Positions 1 through 8,885 of a DNA stretch of 64,000 nucleotides are shown in pieces. Under the pieces are notes generated by a model that saw only the letters and a program-made list of their open reading frames with translations, was not told the origin of the DNA and made no database searches. Within the stretch, counting starts at the first letter, position 1. The number at the start of each line of letters is the position of its first letter. Made by a program: the position numbers and the translations under genes. Origin of the DNA: an uncultured Selenomonadales bacterium (lineage in GTDB: Bacteria > Bacillota > Negativicutes > Selenomonadales > Selenomonadaceae); contig CAMHCS010000015.1 in NCBI GenBank assembly GCA_946183785.1, positions 1 to 64,000 of the forward strand. The letters are read 5' to 3'.

Positions 1-510
1 GAGATGCACGACGCCGGATTCCGGCTCAAATGCCTCGTCAACGAAGCCTGCCTGATGGGCTGCCCGAATTCCTTCAATCATAATCTGTCGATTGCCATGG
101 GACAGCGTCCGGTGCTTTTGAGCTGCTGCCAAAACGGCGTCGCGGACCTGTTCCGGGCCAACTGGATCTTGCCCCGTTGGCAGAAGCACTACGACGAAAT
201 GGTGGACATTTATAAAATCGCGGGACGGAACGTGGAAGGGGATTACCCGTTCAAGACCCTCGACGCATATCTTGCGGAGGACGACAGCCTGCCGCTGGCG
301 GAGCTGATGATCTCCGGCACGATGCTGTTCGCAACCCACATGCTGCCCGCAGAAATCCTGCGGAGGATCACCGTGGACAAGGTGCCGGACAAGCTCCTGA
401 CCTGCGAGTGCAAGGATTGCGGGCGCTGCGGCCTTTGCGAGCGGATCCTTTCGGAAATCATCCCCGAGGAATATCGGGAAAGGTTCCGATTCAAGATCAA
501 GGTGACATAG
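1..510 (+). CDS. C-terminal part of an unassigned cysteine-rich protein (5' end outside window)
   Basis: The frame is open from base 1 to the TAG at 508-510, so this is the last 169 codons of a longer protein. The visible part has two cysteine clusters. One near the left edge has the form LVNEACLMGCP followed by FNHN. The other near the C-terminus is CECKDCGRCGLCERI, six residues of which are close enough to bind a metal or Fe-S cluster. No membrane segment is seen. The first motif vaguely recalls cysteine/histidine motifs in U32-peptidase-like or radical SAM-associated proteins, but I cannot place the family and claim no function. It is followed after 64 bases by the autotransporter gene, which appears to have its own -10 element. 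Confidence 0.7.
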   Translation, partial: EMHDAGFRLKCLVNEACLMGCPNSFNHNLSIAMGQRPVLLSCCQNGVADLFRANWILPRWQKHYDEMVDIYKIAGRNVEGDYPFKTLDAYLAEDDSLPLAELMISGTMLFATHMLPAEILRRITVDKVPDKLLTCECKDCGRCGLCERILSEIIPEEYRERFRFKIKVT

Positions 511-531
511 TATCAGGTATCATCAAAAATC

Positions 532-567
532 TATAATAAACTATAAACGGCGAAAGCCAGGGGAGGA
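532..567 (+). promoter_or_regulatory. Candidate -10 element and RBS for the autotransporter gene
   Basis: A perfect TATAAT is at 532-537, and a strong Shine-Dalgarno GGGAGGA is at 561-567, 7 nt before the ATG at 575. No convincing -35 box lies 16-18 nt upstream of the -10, so the promoter is only partly supported. If used, the 5' leader would be about 30 nt. Confidence 0.4.
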
Positions 568-574
568 AGAAAGT

Positions 575-3500
575 ATGACAAAATTGGGCAAGAAAAATCA
601 GAAACGGCTGGCAAAGCTGGTTTCCATGGCACTGATGTGTGCGGGAGGGGGACTGTTTAGCCTGCCGTCCGTGGCGTCGGCGTCGGAGGTCACGGTTACG
701 AATGTAACCGGGGATTCTCCTTTGTATGATGTCGATCCATCTGAAGGAATGAAGTATTGGGGATCGATATTTGATAGAACCAAGTGGTCTCCAACAAGCG
801 CCAATGTCTTGAATATCACGGGCGCCTTCGATGCCAATCAAATAGAATTTTACGGCGGCTATAACGCAGGAGCCAGTGGAAAAACCGTCAATATCAAAGG
901 AACGGATACGGATATAGGCGTTAGCACCGTTGCAGGTGGATATGCGAATGGGAACTACAGCGTGACGGGAAATCATGTCAATTTTCTCGGCGGGACGACT
1001 ACGGTGTGGGAAATTTACGGCGGTTTCGGGAAGAATGGGGCGGATGTGTCGAATAACCATGTCAATATTGCCAAAGGCAGTACCGTAAAATATAGTGGAT
1101 ATGGCGTTATGATTTTCGGCGGCAGGGAAGACACGGGAGAAGGGGACGTGGATGCCAATACGGTGACCATCAGCGGCACACTCGCCACTGCACTTCCTTC
1201 CGCGAATCTCTTTGTCACGGTCGCGGGTGGCTTTAGGGAGACCGGAGATGGAAAGAGCGTGACAGGCAACCGTGTGACGATCTCGGGCGCCACCTTTAAC
1301 ACGGGGGCAAATGATACGGTGGACATCTGCGGCGGCTTACACTATGGGACAAATGGCAACGCCACTGACAACCATGTCACCATCATCGACGGCACGGTTC
1401 CAGGCAATGTTTACGGCGGCTCCATCCATAAAGATGATTATTCAGGCACAGGCAACGCTACGGGCAACACCGTCACCATCAGCGGCGGAGAGGTTGGCGT
1501 TGTCGGCGGATTTAAAGCCATTTACGGCGGATATGTCGATAGTGGCGCAGTGGACAATAACACTGTCAACATCAGCGACGGCACTATCAACGGCAATGTA
1601 TTTGGCGGTTTTGGAAGCGGGAGCGCATCCAATAACAAAATCAACATCACGGGCGGCACATTCGATCCTTCTGTTTCGCTCTATGGCGGTTCCGGCGCGA
1701 CGACCACGGAAAAGAATACCATCAAAATCTCCGGCGGCAAAACCAAGGATGAGGATCATCTTAAGATTGCCCATATCTGTGTCAATGATGGAGCAGAAGG
1801 GACAGGAAACAAGCTGGTGCTTGGTACTTCCGGCATCGAGGTTACAAGTTGGGGAACTATGACCAATATCATAGAAATTGACTCTTCCGTTGCATTTGCC
1901 GATGGCACGACCGTATTGAAATCCTCCGGCGATGAATGGACCAAAGGCTTTGAAGGCTTGGACACGCTGGATATCTCGGGTGCGACGGGGCTTTTCTCGG
2001 CGACGGACAAGGGCACCATGACGCTGCTTGCCTCGAGTACAGATAACAATTTCTCCACGCTGAAGCTGGCATACGACACAGCCACGAAAACGAGCCCGAA
2101 AACGCTGGACGCGACGACGCCCAGCGTGATCGTCAAATCCTCCGGCGAGGGCGGCACGGAAATCCTGTCGAACAAGGTGGTCCTCACCACCACGGGCGGC
2201 ACCACCCACACCGTTTCCCTCGACAAGGACCACAGCTACAAGAACGTCCTCTACACCATCGTCGGCGACGGCAACGTCACCGTCACCAAGGTCGATCTCA
2301 AAACATGGAACAGCACTCAGGCCGCTGCCAGCATGGACGACTATACGCTGGCGACAGGCGCGACCATCGAGACGGACGGCATGGCGACGATTCCGGATGC
2401 CACGACGAACATCCTGACCACAACGACAGAAAACTACTTCTCCCAAGACAAGATCACCGGTGAGAACAAGTATAAAGAATCGAAAACTACCGAAGGCGCC
2501 AACGGTGTCACCCTCGACGTCACGCAGGGCAAAGGCGTCAAGGCCAACAACGGCGGAAAGGACCTCGTCTATGAAATCGGAACGGAGAAGAAAGTGACGG
2601 GGCTCACCCTCGACGGCACGGTGCCCTTCAATAAGGACACGAAACCCTACGACGGCAGCGGGACGACTTACAACTACACAGGCTCGACGAGTACCGGCAG
2701 CCTCGCCGTCACCTTCACGGACCCGCTGGCCGCCACGGCAAAGGACTCCATGGTACTGCTGGCAGCAAACAATACGCTGGGTGGGATTTCCTCCGAAGTC
2801 AAGACCGTATATGAAAACGTGGAAGCCACGGGCGTCGCCGGAATGACACTCTCCGGCGAGATTCTCGGCAAAGTGGCTAAGAACGACTCCCATGAGGTCA
2901 CTTATACCGTCGATTCCAACAAGGCCTCCGCGCTGACCTTCGGCAAAATGGAATGGGCGGACGGAGCAACCCTCCTCGACCACAGCGCGGCTCTCTCGAA
3001 CGTCTCCTTCGCCGGCGCGGCGGTGGACACCTCGAACATCCAATTCACCGACAAGACCGAGTTGCTGGACGGCAAAAAGACCCTCGTGGCGAATTACGGA
3101 GGAACCCCCGGCCCCATCACAGGTGCCACCTATTCGGTAGGCGTAGGCATCACGGGCGTGGGGCAAGCGTCCATGGACGGTGACAACCTGATCTTCACCG
3201 CCACCTCGGAAGCGGCGCTGGACGAAGAAATGGCCCACAACACCCTGATGGGCGCGGAAGTCAGCATGGCGGCGCTTTCCGTCGGAAACGAATTCATCGG
3301 TGCGGCGACAGACGGCCTTGGCCTTGCGGCGAACATCGGAGAGGACGGCGTCTCCACCTTCGCTCGGATGGGCGGCGGCTCCATGCGGCAGGAAACGGGC
3401 AGCCATGTGGACACCCATACATGGAACGCCATACTCGCCCTGGGTCACAAAAACGAGAAAGAAAAGTCTTCGTTTGAGTACGGCGCGTTTTTCGAATACG

Positions 3501-4150
3501 GCACCGGCAACTACACCACCCACAACGGCGACGAGCGCGGCGACGGCTCCATGCACTACACAGGAGGAGGTCTCCTCGCAAAATGGCAGAAGAAGGGCGG
3601 TCTCTATGTAGAGGGCGGCCTGCGGGCTGGCAGCGTCCACGACGACGCGAGGAACGTCCTGCGCGAAGCGAACGGCACGCCGCACAGCTACGAGACGAAC
3701 GCGGGCTACTGGGGCGTGCACATCGGCGTGGGCAAGGAAATCGCGCTCAAGAACGGCGACGCGGTGGACGTCTACGGCAAATACTTCTACAACCGCAAGA
3801 ACGGCGTGGACTTCAACGCGAACGGCGCCGTCTACGACCTCGACGCTGTGACCAGCAGCGTGATTCGCGTGGGCGCCCGGTACACGATGAAGCGCGAGCG
3901 CTGGAATTTCTACACCGGCCTGGCCTACGAACACGAGATGGACGGCAAAGCATCGGGCACGGTGACAGCGCCGGGTGTCAACGCGGCCATTCGCAGCGCG
4001 GACATCAGCGGAGGCAGCGGACGGCTGGAAATCGGCGCGACGATGAAACCGGACAAGAACAGCCCGTGGAGCCTCGACCTGAACGTAACCGGCTTCGCCG
4101 GAAAGAAGCAGGGCGTCATGGGCGGCGTAAGCGTAGCTTGGATGTTCTGA
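575..4150 (+). CDS. Type Va autotransporter with glycine-rich beta-helical passenger
   Basis: This 1191-aa protein has a basic N-terminus, a hydrophobic core (about residues 16-34) and a likely signal peptidase site after the SVASA motif near residue 36. From about residue 85 to 400 the passenger is built of irregular repeats of the type NTVTISGG followed by a YGG or FGG turn, which fits a right-handed beta-helix. A more Thr/Asp-rich stretch follows. The last ~245 residues, from about 946, alternate in the manner of outer-membrane beta-strands and end in the terminal phenylalanine of VSVAWMF, the usual autotransporter barrel end signal. The protein should therefore cross the outer membrane by itself and display the passenger. 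No catalytic motif was recognised; adhesion is an inference from family habit. It starts at ATG 575 after GGGAGGA and is followed by a terminator. Confidence 0.9.
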   Translation: MTKLGKKNQKRLAKLVSMALMCAGGGLFSLPSVASASEVTVTNVTGDSPLYDVDPSEGMKYWGSIFDRTKWSPTSANVLNITGAFDANQIEFYGGYNAGASGKTVNIKGTDTDIGVSTVAGGYANGNYSVTGNHVNFLGGTTTVWEIYGGFGKNGADVSNNHVNIAKGSTVKYSGYGVMIFGGREDTGEGDVDANTVTISGTLATALPSANLFVTVAGGFRETGDGKSVTGNRVTISGATFNTGANDTVDICGGLHYGTNGNATDNHVTIIDGTVPGNVYGGSIHKDDYSGTGNATGNTVTISGGEVGVVGGFKAIYGGYVDSGAVDNNTVNISDGTINGNVFGGFGSGSASNNKINITGGTFDPSVSLYGGSGATTTEKNTIKISGGKTKDEDHLKIAHICVNDGAEGTGNKLVLGTSGIEVTSWGTMTNIIEIDSSVAFADGTTVLKSSGDEWTKGFEGLDTLDISGATGLFSATDKGTMTLLASSTDNNFSTLKLAYDTATKTSPKTLDATTPSVIVKSSGEGGTEILSNKVVLTTTGGTTHTVSLDKDHSYKNVLYTIVGDGNVTVTKVDLKTWNSTQAAASMDDYTLATGATIETDGMATIPDATTNILTTTTENYFSQDKITGENKYKESKTTEGANGVTLDVTQGKGVKANNGGKDLVYEIGTEKKVTGLTLDGTVPFNKDTKPYDGSGTTYNYTGSTSTGSLAVTFTDPLAATAKDSMVLLAANNTLGGISSEVKTVYENVEATGVAGMTLSGEILGKVAKNDSHEVTYTVDSNKASALTFGKMEWADGATLLDHSAALSNVSFAGAAVDTSNIQFTDKTELLDGKKTLVANYGGTPGPITGATYSVGVGITGVGQASMDGDNLIFTATSEAALDEEMAHNTLMGAEVSMAALSVGNEFIGAATDGLGLAANIGEDGVSTFARMGGGSMRQETGSHVDTHTWNAILALGHKNEKEKSSFEYGAFFEYGTGNYTTHNGDERGDGSMHYTGGGLLAKWQKKGGLYVEGGLRAGSVHDDARNVLREANGTPHSYETNAGYWGVHIGVGKEIALKNGDAVDVYGKYFYNRKNGVDFNANGAVYDLDAVTSSVIRVGARYTMKRERWNFYTGLAYEHEMDGKASGTVTAPGVNAAIRSADISGGSGRLEIGATMKPDKNSPWSLDLNVTGFAGKKQGVMGGVSVAWMF

Positions 4151-4201
4151 TTCCGAGAAATTCGGCAAAAAGAAAATAGACGGTGAGAAATCGCTGCTTC
4201 G

Positions 4202-4232
4202 GAAAGCCGCGAACCTCACCGGCTTTTTCTTT
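4202..4232 (+). terminator. Intrinsic terminator of the autotransporter gene
   Basis: The stem AAAGCCG (4203-4209) pairs with CGGCTTT (4220-4226) and runs into a T-rich tract TTTTTCTTT. It lies about 50 nt after the stop codon. Confidence 0.75.
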
Positions 4233-4486
4233 GGGGATAATAAGAAAAAGAGCCATACAGATCAACGGAGATTATCGGTTGTTTGATGAGATCCCTATTT
4301 CATGTCCAAAATTGCGGGCGCCGTTTTTCATGTATTTTTTTGTCAATTGTATTACATTGATACTAATCTCCGTTATTTCTTACGGAGATTTATGAGACGT
4401 CATCCGAGCCGTAGGCTCGGATGCAGCCTGCGTAGCAGGCGTATCTTCGGTCAAAATTTGTTATTGAATTTTGGTCGAAGATAAGT
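4233..4486 (+). other. Intergenic stretch with four consecutive stem-loops
   Basis: No gene is supported here; a 70-codon frame at 4183-4395 crosses the terminator and has no RBS. The right half holds four inverted repeats one after another. They are: arms AATCTCCGT/ACGGAGATT (4365-4390); CATCCGAGCC, GTA, GGCTCGGATG (4401-4423); GCCTGC, GTA, GCAGGC (4426-4440); and a 17-nt arm pair with two mismatches (4442-4458 with 4467-4483). An extra copy of ACGGAGATTA lies at about 4264-4273. The array ends 39 nt before the chosen ldcA start. It could be a structured leader, a terminator/antiterminator set or a palindromic repeat element; the sequence alone does not decide. Confidence 0.6.
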
Positions 4487-4522
4487 ATGAAAGAAACCTG
4501 CGACAGGAGAAGAAGAGACGAT

Positions 4523-5644
4523 ATGATGGATATAAAGCGGCAGGCGATCCTGCTTGTGCTTGTGGCAATGTTTTCTTTGGGCTTTGATGAAAACGTCTCG
4601 GCGGCGCGGAGGGACAATCCTCGTCCGACGGCAGCGGCAAAGGCGGAAAAGCCACGTCCGTCGGTAAAAATTTACAATGGGCAATCACGTGCGTGCGGGT
4701 ATGCGCTGAGAAAAGGGGACTGCATCGGCGTCTTGGCGCCCGCTTCCTGGGAAGAAAAATCGGAGTGGGAGAACGGTGTGCGTTTGTTAAAAACGCGCGG
4801 CTATCGCGTAAAGTTGGCTCCATCATGTACGGCGTCCTATGGCTTTTTTGCGGGCACGGATGAAATGCGGGCTGCTGACGTCAACAACTTTTTCCTGGAC
4901 GACGAGGTACAGGCGATTCTTTGCCTCTGCGGCGGCTATGGCTCAGGACGGCTGCTCGATAAGCTGGACTATGCGGCGATAGCCCGTCATCCGAAACTGT
5001 TTATCGGCTTCAGCGACGTTACCGCTCTCCATATTGCGTTGGGAGAAAAGAGCGGGATTTCCACCGTGCATGGCCCGATGCTCTTGACGCTGGCGAACAA
5101 GAGTATGACTGACTACACGGTGAAGGAATTCTTTCGAGGGATCGAAGCGGAAACGCCCCTGGGGGCCCTTCCCATGCCGGGAGGCGGGAAGATGGAAGCC
5201 GTCATGCCCGGTACGGCGGAAGGCATTATCGTTGGCGGCAATCTCAGCGTGCTGCTCTCCCTGATCGGGACGCCGTATGAGCTGAAAGGGGATGGCGCGC
5301 TGCTCCTGTTGGAAGATGTGGACGTCGCCTCGTATCAGCTCGATCGGGCACTATGGCAGCTTTGGCAGAGCGGGCTGCTCCATCGGGTTAACGGTATTTT
5401 GTTCGGAGCCTTTCGGGGCGGCGACGACGAGCTTGACCTGGGGGACTTCACAACGGCCGAAGTGATTGAACAGTATGCGCGCCTCATTGGAAAACCTGTT
5501 ATCATGGGAGTTCCGGCGGGCCATATCTGGGATAATGCCTTCCTTCCCTTCGGCGTTCATGCGGTCATGCAGGCAAATGCGGACGGCACGGCGAGACTCG
5601 TCTTTGACGAGGCGGCGGCGAGACCGCGCAAGCGCGGGAAATAA
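4523..5644 (+). CDS. ldcA: LD-carboxypeptidase (muramoyltetrapeptide carboxypeptidase, S66 family), exported
   Basis: LD-carboxypeptidases remove the terminal D-alanine from tetrapeptide stems during peptidoglycan recycling or remodelling. The family signature is clear: GVLAPAS near the start of the domain, GGYGSGRLLD with the presumed nucleophile Ser141, GFSDVTAL, VHGPM, LLLLEDVD and GHIWDNAFLPFG. The last two motifs would supply the Glu and His of the Ser-Glu-His triad. A hydrophobic segment follows MDIKRQ at the N-terminus (about residues 7-22), so the enzyme is probably exported or anchored, unlike the cytoplasmic E. coli LdcA. I chose ATG 4523 (or the adjacent ATG 4526) because AGGAGA at 4505-4510 precedes it. 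An in-frame ATG at 4487 lacks an RBS and abuts the hairpin array. The length of 373 aa is slightly longer than usual because of the signal and a basic linker. Confidence 0.88.
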   Translation: MMDIKRQAILLVLVAMFSLGFDENVSAARRDNPRPTAAAKAEKPRPSVKIYNGQSRACGYALRKGDCIGVLAPASWEEKSEWENGVRLLKTRGYRVKLAPSCTASYGFFAGTDEMRAADVNNFFLDDEVQAILCLCGGYGSGRLLDKLDYAAIARHPKLFIGFSDVTALHIALGEKSGISTVHGPMLLTLANKSMTDYTVKEFFRGIEAETPLGALPMPGGGKMEAVMPGTAEGIIVGGNLSVLLSLIGTPYELKGDGALLLLEDVDVASYQLDRALWQLWQSGLLHRVNGILFGAFRGGDDELDLGDFTTAEVIEQYARLIGKPVIMGVPAGHIWDNAFLPFGVHAVMQANADGTARLVFDEAAARPRKRGK

Positions 5645-5698
5645 CAAAACTCCCGTTTGAATGTTCACGAACTGAATAATTCCGCGTTTCCTAAAAAG

Positions 5699-5727
5699 TT
5701 GACACTCCTCCTAAAAGAATATAAAAT
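5699..5727 (+). promoter_or_regulatory. Sigma-A type promoter for rny
   Basis: A perfect TTGACA (5699-5704) is separated by 17 nt from TAAAAT (5722-5727), which differs from TATAAT at one position. The rny coding region begins about 90 nt downstream. Confidence 0.7.
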
Positions 5728-5816
5728 AAAATCGTATGGCTTTGCCACATGGCTATACGTGAACAAGATTGAAAATGCCGCAAGGCAAAGAAGAAACTGA
5801 CGAAAGGGAGGCGTAT

Positions 5817-7355
5817 ATTATCTTTGAATTGGTATTGGCATCTGCACTTGCACTGATTGTTGGCGCAGGCGGCGGCTACTATATGCGCAGACAGCAGGCG
5901 GAGGGAGCGATCGGCTCCGCCGAAGAAGAGGCGCGGCGCATTGTGGAAAAAGCCGAGGCGGCGGGCGAGGCCAGAAAGAAGGAGGCCGTGCTCGAAGCGA
6001 AGGAAGAAATCCATCAGATGCGTCAAAATCTTGACAAAGATACGAAGGAACGCAAGGGAGAGCTGGCGCGCCAGGAGCGCCGCCTCCAGCAGAAGGAAGA
6101 GAATCTCGACCGGAAGCTTGACGCGCTGGAAAAGAAGGAAGAAGCGCTGATTGCGAAGGACGCGTCGTTGGAGGAGGAGCGCGCGCGCGCCGCCGAAATG
6201 CACGAGAAGCAGAAGGCGGAGCTGGAACGCATTTCGAAGCTGACGACGGAGGAAGCGAAAGCAATGCTCATGGCCGAAGCGGAGAACGAACTTCGTCATG
6301 AAAAGGCCGTGATGATCAAGGAATACGAGCAGCAGGCAAAAGACGAGGCGGACAAGCGAGCCCGCGACATCGTGTCGCAGGCGATCCAGCGCTGCGCCGC
6401 AGATCAGGTGGCGGAGACAACCGTGTCCGTGGTCGCGCTGCCGAACGACGAGATGAAAGGGCGCATTATCGGCCGCGAGGGCCGCAATATCCGAGCGCTC
6501 GAAACGTTGACAGGCATCGACCTTATCATCGACGACACGCCAGAGGCGGTAATCCTTTCCGGATTCGATCCGGTTCGCCGTGAGGTCGCGCGTATCGCGC
6601 TGGAAAAGCTGATCACGGACGGGCGCATTCACCCGGCGCGTATCGAGGAAATGGTGGACAAGGCGAAGCGCGAAGTCGACCAGCGAATCAAGGAGGCGGG
6701 CGAACAGGCCACGTTCGACACGGGCGTACACGGACTGCATCCGGAGCTTGTCAAGCTGTTGGGTCGTCTGAAATATCGCACGAGCTACGGGCAAAACGTG
6801 CTCAATCATTCCATCGAGGTTTCGCAGCTTGCGGGGATTATGGCCTCAGAGCTGGGCGTCGACGTGATGATGGCGAAGCGCGGCGGTCTGTTGCATGACA
6901 TCGGCAAGGCCATCGACCATGAGGGCGAGGGTACGCACGTCACTATCGGCGCGGATATCGCACGCAAATATCGGGAATCCGCGGAGGTGGTCAACGCTAT
7001 CGCAGCCCATCACGGCGATGAGGAAGCGACATCTGTGGAGGCCGTTCTGGTGGCCGCGGCCGATGCGATCTCGGCGGCAAGGCCGGGGGCGCGCCGCGAA
7101 AGCCTCGAATCGTATCTGAAGCGCCTGACGCGGCTGGAGGAAATAGCAAAATCCTTCGACGGCGTCGACAACTGTTACGCAATCCAGGCCGGACGCGAGG
7201 TCCGTATCATGGTGAAGCCGGACAAGGTGGACGATGTGGCGTCTATTGCGCTGGCGCACGATATCGTGAAGAAAATCGAAGCGGAGCTCGAGTATCCGGG
7301 CCAGATCAAGGCGACGGTCATTCGCGAGACGCGGGTCGTTGATTACGCGAAATAG
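5817..7355 (+). CDS. rny: Ribonuclease Y
   Basis: RNase Y is the membrane-bound endoribonuclease that starts mRNA turnover in Firmicutes. The order of parts is typical. A hydrophobic N-terminal anchor ([20 protein letters not shown]) is followed by about 170 residues of charged coiled coil. A KH domain follows with the [12 protein letters not shown] motif and then DLIIDDTPE. Last is an HD hydrolase domain with [14 protein letters not shown] and later AHHGDEE. The start is unusual. The RBS GGGAGG (5806-5811) is followed in frame by GCG-TAT-ATT-ATC-TTT-GAA-TTG, with no ATG or GTG. ATT at 5817 or ATC at 5820 is best spaced from the RBS; TTG at 5829 is 17 nt away. A TTG at 5769 and an ATG at 5775 would add a hydrophilic leader before the anchor. 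I chose ATT 5817, giving 512 aa, close to the 520 aa of the B. subtilis enzyme. Confidence 0.93.
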   Translation: MIFELVLASALALIVGAGGGYYMRRQQAEGAIGSAEEEARRIVEKAEAAGEARKKEAVLEAKEEIHQMRQNLDKDTKERKGELARQERRLQQKEENLDRKLDALEKKEEALIAKDASLEEERARAAEMHEKQKAELERISKLTTEEAKAMLMAEAENELRHEKAVMIKEYEQQAKDEADKRARDIVSQAIQRCAADQVAETTVSVVALPNDEMKGRIIGREGRNIRALETLTGIDLIIDDTPEAVILSGFDPVRREVARIALEKLITDGRIHPARIEEMVDKAKREVDQRIKEAGEQATFDTGVHGLHPELVKLLGRLKYRTSYGQNVLNHSIEVSQLAGIMASELGVDVMMAKRGGLLHDIGKAIDHEGEGTHVTIGADIARKYRESAEVVNAIAAHHGDEEATSVEAVLVAAADAISAARPGARRESLESYLKRLTRLEEIAKSFDGVDNCYAIQAGREVRIMVKPDKVDDVASIALAHDIVKKIEAELEYPGQIKATVIRETRVVDYAK

Positions 7356-7391
7356 TCTGATTTTTCATTGTGGATTAAGGAGGGGGCAGCC

Positions 7392-7913
7392 ATGCAATTT
7401 GGTCATAAGAAAAAGCCGAATATGGATGGGATCAATCTCCTTGTTTCCATTTTAGTCTGCTATCCGGAGATTGGCACGATCAGCTTTGAGCCGAAAGAGG
7501 ACGCGCTGCATTTCTCCTTCGCGCTGCAGGAAGTCCCTCCGCGCCAAGTCTATGAGGACGTTGGGGAACTGATTCGCGAAAGCATACTTACGTACCATAG
7601 TCTCGAGGGCTATGAGAACGGGCGCATTGAGATTTATCTCGAGGGACAGGGGCACACGGCGTTTTTCCATATCGTTCGCGACATCCGCACAATCTCGCAG
7701 GGCGAGATCAGTATGATCTCGACAATTATGCGGGAGCGGTTCGGCGAGACGCTGATCGTCGATCCCGACAGCCGTCCCGATGACTTCGAGTTCGATCTCG
7801 CCGCTCATGAGAACGCCATCGACCACATGATCGGTACGTTGAAGATCGCTCGTGTGACGAATCGCATGATTGGCATTCGTGAGGAAGGCCGGGTGCTGGT
7901 GTTCAATAAATAG
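7392..7913 (+). CDS. Uncharacterised 173-aa protein between rny and ymdB
   Basis: I do not recognise a named family. The protein starts at ATG 7392 behind a strong RBS (AAGGAGGGGG, 7377-7386). It has no signal peptide, membrane segment or metal-binding cluster. A short lysine-rich N-terminus (FGHKKKP) is followed by a mixed alpha/beta sequence. It lies 36 nt after rny and 15 nt before ymdB on the same strand, so the three are probably one transcript. That suggests a role connected with RNA turnover or the YmdB phosphodiesterase, but this is only context. Codon use matches its neighbours, so it is an ordinary resident gene. Confidence 0.8.
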   Translation: MQFGHKKKPNMDGINLLVSILVCYPEIGTISFEPKEDALHFSFALQEVPPRQVYEDVGELIRESILTYHSLEGYENGRIEIYLEGQGHTAFFHIVRDIRTISQGEISMISTIMRERFGETLIVDPDSRPDDFEFDLAAHENAIDHMIGTLKIARVTNRMIGIREEGRVLVFNK

Positions 7914-7928
7914 GAAGAGGAATTCATT

Positions 7929-8714
7929 TTGCGCATATTAATGGTAGGAGACGTAATAGGCCGCCCGGGCAGGGCGGCCTTTGCCAAATATACGCCGAAG
8001 CTCCGGCGGGAAAAGCAGGTTGACCTTGTGGTCGTGAACGGGGAAAATTCCGCCGACGGCAAGGGGGTCACGAAAAAGACGCTGGACGAGCTGACGCTTG
8101 GCGGCGCGGACGTGGTGACCTCCGGGAATCACGTCTGGGACAAGAAAGAGGTCATGGGCATCATCGACGACGAGCCGTATCTCCTGCGTCCCGGGAATTA
8201 TCCCGTAGGCGTGCCGGGAAAAGGCGCCTGCATTTATCCGCTTAAGGGAAAGAACATCGGCGTGATGAATCTTTCTGGCCGTGCGTTCATGCAGGAACTT
8301 GACTGCCCGTTCCAACGGGCGGAAGAACTTTTGCGGGAGCTTTCCCGGGAGTGCGGCGTTGTGCTCCTTGACTTTCATGCGGAATCGACCTCCGAGAAAA
8401 TGGCGATGGGCTGGTATCTCGATGGGCGGGTGACGGCGGTCGTCGGCACCCATACGCATGTGCAGACGGCGGACGAGCGGATTCTGCCCGGCGGCACGGC
8501 CTTTATTTCCGATCTCGGTATGGTCGGCCCATGGGATTCCGTCATTGGATTCAAGAAAGAGCCGGTGCTGACGAAAACGACGACGGGGATGCCCGCGCGC
8601 TTCGAGGTCGCCGACGGCCCCTCCGTTTACTCCGCGCTCTTGCTTTTTGTCGACGACGCGACGGGCAGGACGATGGACGTCGAGCGAATCCAGCTTCGGG
8701 AAGAAAACGTGTGA
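7929..8714 (+). CDS. ymdB: YmdB-family metallophosphoesterase (2',3'-cyclic nucleotide phosphodiesterase family)
   Basis: The 261-aa protein has the TIGR00282/YmdB pattern: ILMVGDVIGRPGR at the N-terminus, NGENSADGKG, TSGNHVWDKKE, and the C-terminal metal-site motifs VVGTHTHVQTAD and SDLGMVGPWDSVIG. These give a dinuclear metallophosphoesterase site (Asp, Glu, Asn, His residues). In B. subtilis YmdB is a cyclic-nucleotide phosphodiesterase affecting biofilm and sporulation decisions, and it is encoded next to rny as here. The start is TTG 7929, preceded by GAGG at 7917-7920; no nearer ATG keeps the first beta-strand. Confidence 0.9.
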   Translation: MRILMVGDVIGRPGRAAFAKYTPKLRREKQVDLVVVNGENSADGKGVTKKTLDELTLGGADVVTSGNHVWDKKEVMGIIDDEPYLLRPGNYPVGVPGKGACIYPLKGKNIGVMNLSGRAFMQELDCPFQRAEELLRELSRECGVVLLDFHAESTSEKMAMGWYLDGRVTAVVGTHTHVQTADERILPGGTAFISDLGMVGPWDSVIGFKKEPVLTKTTTGMPARFEVADGPSVYSALLLFVDDATGRTMDVERIQLREENV

Positions 8715-8742
8715 GCTTACGGCCGCAAGTGCTGTGTGACTT

Positions 8743-8772
8743 TTGACGGATACACGGCAGGTGTGGTATAAT
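8743..8772 (+). promoter_or_regulatory. Sigma-A type promoter for the PHP gene
   Basis: TTGACG (8743-8748), an 18-nt spacer and a perfect TATAAT (8767-8772), with TG just upstream of the -10 (TGG at 8764-8766). The gene start is about 110 nt downstream. Confidence 0.7.
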
Positions 8773-8885
8773 AGTCTCGATATGTATTTTCTATATTCTG
8801 ACTTTTCCGCGGCTCGTCTGTGGAACTGCCAGAAATAACGCTGCAGGGATGCGGGCAAAACGACACGGGAAGTGAAGGTTGATTT

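Noticed and set aside
1442-4219. 925-codon open frame on the minus strand
   Set aside because: It lies wholly opposite the autotransporter, has low-complexity His/Val/Arg composition, no RBS and no domain. It is a product of the GC-rich codon bias of the real gene.
4183-4395. 70-codon plus-strand frame after the autotransporter
   Set aside because: It crosses the terminator hairpin, lacks an RBS and ends in the stem-loop region.
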